The translations under genes and the position numbers were made by a program. Below are positions 56,519-64,000 of a stretch of 64,000 nt of DNA, piece by piece (position 1 is the first letter of the stretch; each line of letters opens with the position of its first letter). The DNA comes from Latrodectus hesperus (lineage: Eukaryota; Arthropoda; Arachnida; Araneae; Theridiidae): the NCBI GenBank assembly GCA_037975125.1, contig JAJQOW010000022.1, forward strand, positions 1 through 64,000, given 5' to 3'. Under the pieces are notes generated by a model, which saw nothing but the letters and a program-made list of their open reading frames with translations, made no database searches and was not told where the DNA came from.

Positions 56519-56940
56519 CAGTGATTCCTCGTTTTTCGCGGTTAATGGGGACCAAAACCTTCCGCGTAAGCATTAAAATCGCGAAGTAGGATTTGCCCCA
56601 AGGAATTTTCGTGTATGTAGGTACATGAATGTTTTAAATATGTAAAAAAAAAAAACAGTATTAGTAATGTGCAGATGATTGAGCTGGCGCAATGACTTTT
56701 TGAGCAATATAATAGTTACCCAACCCCCATTAAATTTGTACCCACCTCTAAAAAGTAATGGCTTTGTTTCACCCATACCAATTTTATAAAACAATGATTT
56801 AAAACTCACCATTAAAAACTATACTCACTTTTAAAAAGTAATGGCTCTATTTCACCCACAAACATTTCGTAAAACAATGGTAAGGAAACTCCATTAAAAA
56901 TCGGACCCACATTTAGAAAATGGCTCTGTTTTATCAACCG
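56519..56940 (+). mobile_element. pogo/Tigger-like end followed by 79-bp tandem repeats
   Basis: cagtgattcctcgtttttcg after a TA (56517-56518) is the typical start of a pogo/Tigger inverted repeat (tcgcggttaatgggg). The matching right end was not found. Within it, a unit of about 79 bp (containing aaaaagtaatggct and ataaaacaatg) repeats about two and a half times from about 56734 to 56940. It is a non-autonomous or truncated element. Confidence 0.65.
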
Positions 56941-57405
56941 GAACGAGCAAGCGACAAGTCGCTGAAACGGAAGGGTATTTTCTTCGATGAGTATCCCCTT
57001 TTCCGTACAAAAACAATGAGGTGATAATAATTTAATTTTAAAAGAAGTACATTAGGATCTCAGAATATTTTTCATTTAAAGAGATATATTTAGTTAATAA
57101 AATGGAAATGAATGGAAAGAAAACACGTGAATATTTGGTTAAGGTATACACTCGCATTTCATAAATGTATAGCTTTCGAGCCGAATTTCAGAAGCTTCAA
57201 TCAATGATACTTTCATCATCTGAAAGTGTTGAATTCATCGAACACTTAAAAAATTTAGAAGAAAAATTTCTTGAGAGCTGAAGAAAAATATTGTTTTATA
57301 AATACAAAATAGAAGTCGTTATCTTTTAATAGTTCGAAAACTATTAAAAAATATATATCTGTTTTTCCCACATGGTTCACTGAAAGGGTCATTACATATT
57401 TCGCT
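56941..57405. other. spacer next to the Polinton relic
   Basis: A plus-strand stretch near 57110-57280 is open-ish (KTREYLVKVYTRIS, then EFIEHLKNLEEKFLES) but broken by stops. It could be another gene of the decayed Polinton, but I cannot assign it. Confidence 0.3.
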
Positions 57406-57676
57406 TTATTCCGCATTATTTATTGTGTAGTGACCAAGGGCTAAAGTGTTAATACCATCTGGTAATATATGTCGCTTGTCATCTTCCCCGGATAGGGCAA
57501 TCTTATTCACATGTATGGAATGAATCTCATGTTTTGTGCTCCTGATGAGATTCATGGCTCTGTATAGTTTCTGTTGTGAGAATAAGCAACTTTTATAATC
57601 CTCGAAGGAGATCTTATTCTTCACAACGCACTTTTGCACACCTTTTGATTTTTTCACTAAACTCTCTTCAGTTTTA

Positions 57677-57852
57677 TTGGCAGCCGAGTGGTTAGCGCTC
57701 TTGCCTTCGGTTCAACAGTTCGTGGGTTCGAATCCCACCTTGGACATGGATGTTTGTAGTGGTTCGGAATCTATTTTAAACCGTAAGTCCCGGTCTAATT
57801 AGCCCTCGTGTGCAAAAAATTACCGTTGAGCGACAAACAAACCAAACCAAAC
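57677..57852 (+). mobile_element. SINE-A inserted in the polymerase C-terminal region
   Basis: Flanked by the 13-bp duplication ctcttcagtttta (57664-57676 and 57853-57865). The first few head bases are missing (starts ttggcagccgag), so it is slightly 5'-truncated. Otherwise near-consensus. Confidence 0.93.
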
Positions 57853-59107
57853 CTCTTCAGTTTTACAAGCATACATTTTGGATCTTAACCTAACAAAATT
57901 CTTCCATAATTTTCCCTGCATTTTCGTCTTTCATTTTTCCCAAGACCTTTTTATTTACTCGCGGCATTCCATGTCTTTTATTTTTCGGATAATCAGGTAT
58001 CGAAGTAATTAATGATCCCTTTCATATCTTCATAAAAATCATCGGTCTTTATATCATAAATATAACTGTCGGTATCCATATATAATAACTTAATGTCCCC
58101 CATATTTTTTTAGGTTTCATCACATTATAGTGAAAGTTATACATTAAATGCTTGGAATAGGTCTAAGATACTCATTCCAACATATATGGGTTTATCAAAG
58201 ACTACTTTGATTTTATGCATATGTATGGCGGGGCTAAATTTTCTTCAAAAATGGTCATTCTTTTAAAATTGGGTTTAACAATAAGCTTTTCAACTTTCTC
58301 CGCATCACAGCGCAGTTTGATATCAAGCCTTTCTCTAATTTTCTCCATTGTTTTCCCTAACACCGAGGTATTTATCAATTTATAAAAACTTTTTTCAAAG
58401 TCATTGGTTGCTTTGGTTCTCAATTCAGTGTTTAAGTCTATATATTTCTTCAGCCAAGAGGTGCCTGCATAAGTTGTAAAATTTTATGAAATTTTTTCAG
58501 CTTAATGTCCATTTATAAAAATTGTTTTATAGTGCTATAATGAATCACGTAATGTTCTTTGCTATGTAGGGTTGTCAGTAATTTTGATTGTTTTGAGCCA
58601 TTCAGGAATTCTGTTCTCAGCTCTTAGTGGGAGGTCCGAATAGAAATCTTGCAAATATGCTGGATATTCCACGTCGCATTCTAGGATATAGCCTATATCT
58701 GAATCTTCGGGGATAGCTGTTATATCTATGTTAGTATCTCCTCACGCATAAACATCATGTGGTACAATTTTGCTGATTGCCCAGCCGTAATATGTTGTTC
58801 GCATCTAGGTACATTAAGTAATTAGATTTTTTACTTTTATCTTAGTTTTTCATGTATTTATTATTGGCTTTTCCATATCTATTACAACATTGGAAAATTC
58901 CCCCTCTGGTTCCTTTTTCTAACATAAGGATCACGTCATAATTAGTCAATAATTCTAATTTGATTCCAGTGGTTTTTAACATGGCATCCCAGGAGAGTCG
59001 AAGTGCAGTGAAGTACCAAGCAGCTTGTATGTCTTTAGACATACATATCTAAAGTGCTTTGACACCAGCTAAGATCAGTACATCATTTTTCACGTACAAA
59101 TCAGAAT

Positions 59108-62100
59108 TATTTTATTATTTACAAATGCCTGTCGTATGGCCGCTAGGCCATTAGACAATAATTTCTCCAATAGCTTGCAACACAAGAAAAAACAGATAGT
59201 GCAGAGCATTCATCGAAATGCGAAGCAGTCATAACATGTCCAGACATAAAAAGAGAATACGCAGGGGAGTCCACAATGTCAAAACGGAAGAGATGGGCAT
59301 GGAGACAGTCATGACCAGTCAGCATTCTAAATGTAGCTACTGCAGTCGCTCGAGGGAAGTCAATAAAAGTGTGTAGAGCAGAGAAGAGTACAGTCCAAGA
59401 CTTGGAGTAAGGCAGTATCACGGCGAAAGCGCCTAGAGATTCTAGAAATTTCAAGTTTAGATGAATGGAATCTCAGTTTCACATGGGGTTTCTACAGAAT
59501 TAAGGTCGCCTTCTCGTCAAGGAGATCAGCTCTCTCGTTTCCCTCAATGTCACAGTGGGAGGGAATCCACTGGAAGGACACTTTATTAGGGAGTCTCTCA
59601 AGCAAAGCCCTGAAATTTAGGACTCTTTGCCTCTTTATTAGTAGAAAGAGCTTGAAGCGCAGAAATAGTCTGAAAGGATTACGGCTCTTTCAAAGCAGTT
59701 TTTTCGTATGAAGAGTTGTTCAAGTGCAATGAGAATAACTTCCATCTCACCATCAAAGATAGTCTAGAAAGTACCAACCGGAAGACGGAAATAGAAAAGT
59801 GCACTAAAGATGCCAGCACCGGCGCCTTGAGAAAAATCAGAAAGTGAACCATCCGTGTAAGCGTGCAGCCAATTATCAGGTGGATAACGGTTATGGATGG
59901 TCTTTAGAGCAATCGCCTGAATAATTTCGGGAGCGAGATCCGACTTTCTAATTTTCTGAGTAAGATCCAAACTTACATCAAGATTCATGTAATAAAAGGG
60001 GCAAGGAAGGGTAAGCAATTCAGTCGGCAAATAATTAATAATTTGATAGAGTTCAATAGCACGGACACATTGAATAAAACCTCTCTGAGTCTTCAAGTTA
60101 CGATTCAAATTAAAATCATAATCCCGCCAAAAAGCATCGTTTGGTAGTCTAATTAGTTTATTATATTAAATAGTGGCCCTCTTTTGAATTACATTAATCA
60201 TAGGCTCAGTATTGGTGAGAAATTGTAAGGCCAACACTGGGGTAGTTTTAACTCCACCAGTAACAATTCTCAAGGCTTGATTTTGAAAGATGTCCAAACG
60301 CTTTATCACTTTAGCAGAAGCTGAAACAAGCACCTCGATACAATAGTTCAAAACCGGTTGGATATACATTTTATAAATTAGATTTAGAATATCTCTGCCA
60401 CACAACCCCATTTCACACTAGCAAACCTCATGAGAATCGGGAACCTTTTTTCGGCTTTTTGGATTGCATGCTCAGCCTGTTTTTGCCACGATAGTCTCTT
60501 GTCAATAATACATCCCAGATGCGAGACATCGTCCTTAAGTAGAAGGCTTTTGTTTTGATAAGACAAATCAGGGATAAATTGTTGGTGATTGAGTGTGAAA
60601 TATTGGCAAAAATTCTTATCGGTAATAACAGACATGTTGTTTTCAAAACACCATCGCCCAAGTCTCAAGAGCTGAATTTAAGACTAAATAAGTTTGAATT
60701 GTTCAGCCTTAGAGGAGGAGCTCCAAATTACCAAGTCATCTGCAAACAAAGCAACCTTAGTCGAGTCATCAGAAATCAAAATTTTAATGACATTTATAAA
60801 AATATTAAACAATATGGGGCTCAGTACGGTGCCCTGTGAGGAAGTTCAGCTTCGCTCTGCTTAAAACACGAGAGACAATCTCCGAAACGGGTAGCACAAA
60901 ACCGCTGAGTCTTTAATCCACACGAGCATCCTACCACAGATTCCCATATTCTGAAGCTTCTCAACAGTTCGCAGTCTCCAAACCCTATCAGAAAGTAGCC
61001 TCATAGTCCGCGAATACAGCAAGAACGGAATGACGATCTATTGAATTCTGGCTGATTGGTTGTCAAAGGCAACCTGTTGGTTGGTAGAGTGGAATCTTCT
61101 GAAGCCCACCTGGGCCGGAGAAAGAAAATCGTTGGACTCAATGTACTAGTTTAATCGAGCAACTATCATCCTCTCCATGACTTTCGAAAGAATGCTTGTT
61201 AGAGAAATAGGTCTAACTATTAAAATCGTTTGTTTCTTTGTCTCTTGTACGAATAGGTGTAACAATGGCCTTTTTCCCAAATCGCATGAACAGCATTAAG
61301 TGTCCAGCTGCGATTAAACAATGATAGCAAAGCAGCAAGAGCATTGCCATTAAGTTGATGAAGTAGTTCAGGATAGAAGTTATCGGACCCAGGACTCTTA
61401 CCAATCTTGATTTGTCTGATAGCCTACTTAAGTTCCAACATATCGAAGTTCTTATGGAAAATATTTGTACCGAAATTGAAAGGCATAAGGCCAGTGCCAG
61501 ATCTTTTAATCTCCCTTCTCATAATCCTTTGTCTTTTCTTAAAGTCAGTCCTCAGTCTTTGTCTTTCGGAGTAGAAACAATTAAAAGCATTAGAGATATT
61601 TCTATCGTCAGTTAAAAGTCTTCCCCCAACCTTCATAGGTTCCTTAGAAAACGCATTTGGCTTATTCTTAAGATTATTTACAAAGTTATAAATTTTGTTA
61701 CTATCTTTTCTATAGTCAATTTTTTAAATCGTTTCGCAATCAAAATCTCTCTCCGGAGGATAGCAACAGATTTTTTCCAGTTCTGAACATCCGCGGGGTT
61801 CCCAGTTTGTTCTGCGGCTTCACGGGCCCATGTAGAAAATTTCTTCAGAAACTAATCTTTCATTCCATAAAGGTTTAAATTTAAACTGACGTCCCCTAGG
61901 AATAGATTTTTTAGCACAGGAAAGAATTTCTTGAAATCTGGAGAATGCATTATCAATGCTTTCTGTTGGAATTAAAAAGTCATTCAGAGATTTAATAGCA
62001 TCTTCAAGGTCGTGAGCGTAAGCTTCCCAATTAGCATTTTTAAAATTCTATCTGACTTTAGTATATCTAGATTTTTTTGTAGGCAAAGTTTATGTAGGAA

Positions 62101-62880
62101 TCAGTAATCCTAGTGGTAATGATATGATGTCCTGATCCTAAATCATAGAATTTCTCGAAAAGCCTCATCAGCAATATAAAAGGAAATCAGGGTCAAATCT
62201 GGATCTGTACTGGTCCCAATATAGTGTAAATAATTTGGAACATCAGAATTTCTAAAAAATTTCAAAATTATTTGAATTTAAAAGATCTTCTACGACCAGG
62301 CCAGCCTTATTAGTATCACAATAATTCCAACGTTTGCTATGTGCGTTGAAGTCACCACATAGGATAGTTTTGTTATCACATGGTACGAGGCCGAAATCAA
62401 ATTTGCCGTTGCCAGGGGGCTATAACAGGCAAAGAACTTAAAACGGTTACTTTTTCCACAGATCAAGTCGGACTATCTCCGTACTCCGTATACGAAGTTA
62501 GATTAGTGACAACTAAAAGAGAAAGTTAGGCATTGACGTATACCGATCAGAATGTCGCTAGCAACTAGTCTGGATTTGGGAAGAATATGAAGATTATAAG
62601 ACCCAATATGTGTGTGATGGTGCTTCAGGATCTCGGCAGTCGAATTAGCCTCAAAAATGGTAAAAACATCAATATCATGAGACACTAAACATTCAGAAGT
62701 TGAGTTCTTTTTTTCATTTGAAAGTCGACCAACGTTCCACTGCAGTATAGTCAACAGATTCTTAGAAGGAAGGTTTTTTTGCATTGCACTAATCAGCCAT
62801 AATTGGTAAACTCGGTGAAAGCTTTAGCAGATTCAGTATTAACCACGGTGCACCACGAGGAGACCTGCTACGTTACACCC
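59108..62880 (-). mobile_element. LINE inserted in the Polinton polymerase
   Basis: The 15-bp direct repeat cgtacaaatcagaat lies at about 59093-59107 and at 62881-62895, on either side of the element. The flanking bases are polymerase coding sequence that would otherwise be continuous. The LINE is on the minus strand and 3.8 kb long, starting late in ORF1 or just before ORF2, so it is 5'-truncated. Confidence 0.9.
59143..62784 (-). pseudogene. LINE ORF2 (APE-RT-RNase H), degenerate
   Basis: Minus-strand pieces in order: the APE N-terminus (62784-62503, TILQWNVGRLSN, HDIDVFTIFEAN, LPKSRLVASDILIG), the RT entry (61636-61213, RSGTGLMPFN, a KKAIVTPIRTRDKE segment that follows the fingers), the thumb/connection (60668-60166, VSHLGCIIDKRLSW, IQPVLNYCIEVL, LDIFQNQALRIVTGG), the RNase H start (60108-59764, HAYTDGSL and GAGAGIF), and the C-terminal zinc tail (59454-59143, FRMLTGHDCLHAHLFR with H in place of some Cys). 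Many shifts and stops separate them, so it is long dead. It belongs to a different LINE lineage from the I-like element at 15-20 kb. Confidence 0.87.
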
Positions 62881-64000
62881 CGTACAAATCAGAATACTCA
62901 CATAAATTTTTAATGTCAAAAGTTTTCCGTACAGTTTTGGCATGTGCATAATCCTTACATGAAACATCAGAGTCACTCATTTTATAGTAAGACTCCTTTT
63001 TGTTGGGTAGGTGAGTTTCAACACATTTATCGCACGCGAATCCATATAATTATACGGATACACACCTTTTCTAGTAACGAGGCTCAGTTTGTCCTTGGGA
63101 AAGTATTTGGCTGTTTCTCTGAATTCTTTGACATTTTTTGATAAACTATCAAGACTACTAACCATGAACCTAAACGAATCAACAAATCTTAATTTTATTC
63201 TAGGAATCTTTTTGTTTCTTTCCCTCGCCTACAACTGCCAATTTTGCTCCCACCTCTTTACTAAATGAAATGTATTTTTCCTCGGTGTTTGAAATGATAT
63301 CAATACATCCTTTATCATTACCCAGCTCTTCTATGAATAAATGAGAATCGTTGTGAGTAAAGAATAAGTGAATAAAGGAGGGGTTTCTGTACATTAAGTT
63401 GCACAATCTAAGAGCTGGACCTCTATAGTTTGATTCACATTTTGATGGATCCATTAAATGATCATGATCTCTTACTTTAACTTACTTTTTCAGTGGTCTT
63501 TTGATAGGGTGATACTTATCATAAATTTTCTTTCTCTTAGGCCTCAGACTTCAATGTATCATAAAATACTTTGGTTATATTGGGTCTTCTATATGTAATG
63601 GGAGCTTTGTAGTCTCCATATTTACATTTGATGTAAAGGAAGAAACTCATTGGTTCACGTTTTTGATATTTTTGCATGTACGATCGATTCCCATTTGGTT
63701 AGCATGTATCTATCTTGTTCATTAAACATTCAAAATCCACATACATTGCAAAAGGTGCTCGTAGAGATTTATGGTAATTTCTAAATTCTATGGAAAAGCC
63801 TTTTTCAGCCATTACTATTTTAACCGCTTGGTTTTTCGTACAATCCTTTTCATGTGTTAGAAAATCGTCCTCAGAGTGATAAATTAACAGACATCGTTCA
63901 CAAGAGTATATTCTTCCATTGTGATTAGATACTTTTCCGCTTATTACTCTAGACAAATCTTTTATCAAACAGTAATGGCTGTTCCCCTCTTCACATTTCT

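Larger units (their letters stand above)
57406..64000 (-). pseudogene. Polinton/Maverick family-B DNA polymerase, broken and extending beyond the window
   Basis: Protein-primed family-B polymerases replicate Polinton DNA. Minus-strand order is correct. An N-terminal zinc-like region (CERCLLIYHSEDDF...H) and exonuclease motif I (YVDFE, near 63727-63741) come first. Then come GPALRLCNLMYRNP and HLFIEELGNDKG (63454-63200) and LVTRKGVYPYNYMDS (about 63070). After the LINE follow LSWDAMLKTTGIKLELLT and CCNRYGKANNKYM (59042-58842), the FEKSFYKLINTSVLGKTMEK region (58423-58202) and motif C YMDTDSYIY (catalytic DTDS near 58065-58076). A SINE precedes the C-terminus (57657-57406, VNKIALSGEDDKRHILPDG). 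Frameshifts, stops and two insertions make it non-functional. Its start lies past 64000. Confidence 0.92.

Overview
This window looks like intergenic or intronic DNA from a eukaryote, most likely an arthropod and probably a spider. It is strongly AT-rich and packed with animal-type transposable elements: tRNA-derived SINEs, APE-RT-RNaseH LINEs, mariner, hAT, piggyBac, pogo, Polinton, Ty3/gypsy and BEL/Pao. I found no convincing host protein-coding gene and no functional RNA gene. The spider assignment is inference from the flavour of the elements, not from a diagnostic gene.

0-11 kb: AT-rich DNA with several copies of one tRNA-derived SINE (called SINE-A here), a second tRNA-derived SINE at the left edge, and a complete but dead mariner (6638-8088) whose transposase is split by a SINE-A. 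11-15.2 kb: another SINE, then a minus-strand Ty3/gypsy relic in which integrase lies upstream of reverse transcriptase. That relic is interrupted by an internally deleted LINE that fuses an ORF1 start to an ORF2 end.

15.2-20.8 kb: the best-preserved element, an almost intact I-like LINE with a 12-bp target duplication, tandem 5'-UTR units, a three-zinc-knuckle ORF1 and an APE-RT-RNase H ORF2. The ORFs are joined by a one-base TAATG overlap, and ORF2 has one frameshift in an A-run. 21-29 kb: small insertions, a dispersed ORF-containing repeat (second copy at 47 kb), a 5'-truncated LINE and a hAT relic carrying another LINE fragment.

29-35.8 kb: mostly AT-rich non-coding DNA with a cluster of palindromes. 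35.86-40.13 kb: a satellite array of twelve about 357-bp units. 40-48 kb: a LINE tail, micro- and minisatellites, and a second I-like LINE carrying nested insertions (a MITE, a DD41D-type mariner, a SINE-A). 48-57 kb: a piggyBac deletion derivative with a SINE, a BEL/Pao relic with a small insertion, a Tc1-like fragment, two pogo/Tigger-like elements, a mariner fragment and a fold-back element. 57.4-64 kb: a broken Polinton/Maverick family-B DNA polymerase, cut by a LINE (15-bp duplication) and by a SINE-A (13-bp duplication).

The elements do not work together as a pathway. Their nesting and target duplications record an order of insertion, with SINE-A among the most recent arrivals because it lies inside mariner, piggyBac, LINE and Polinton sequences.
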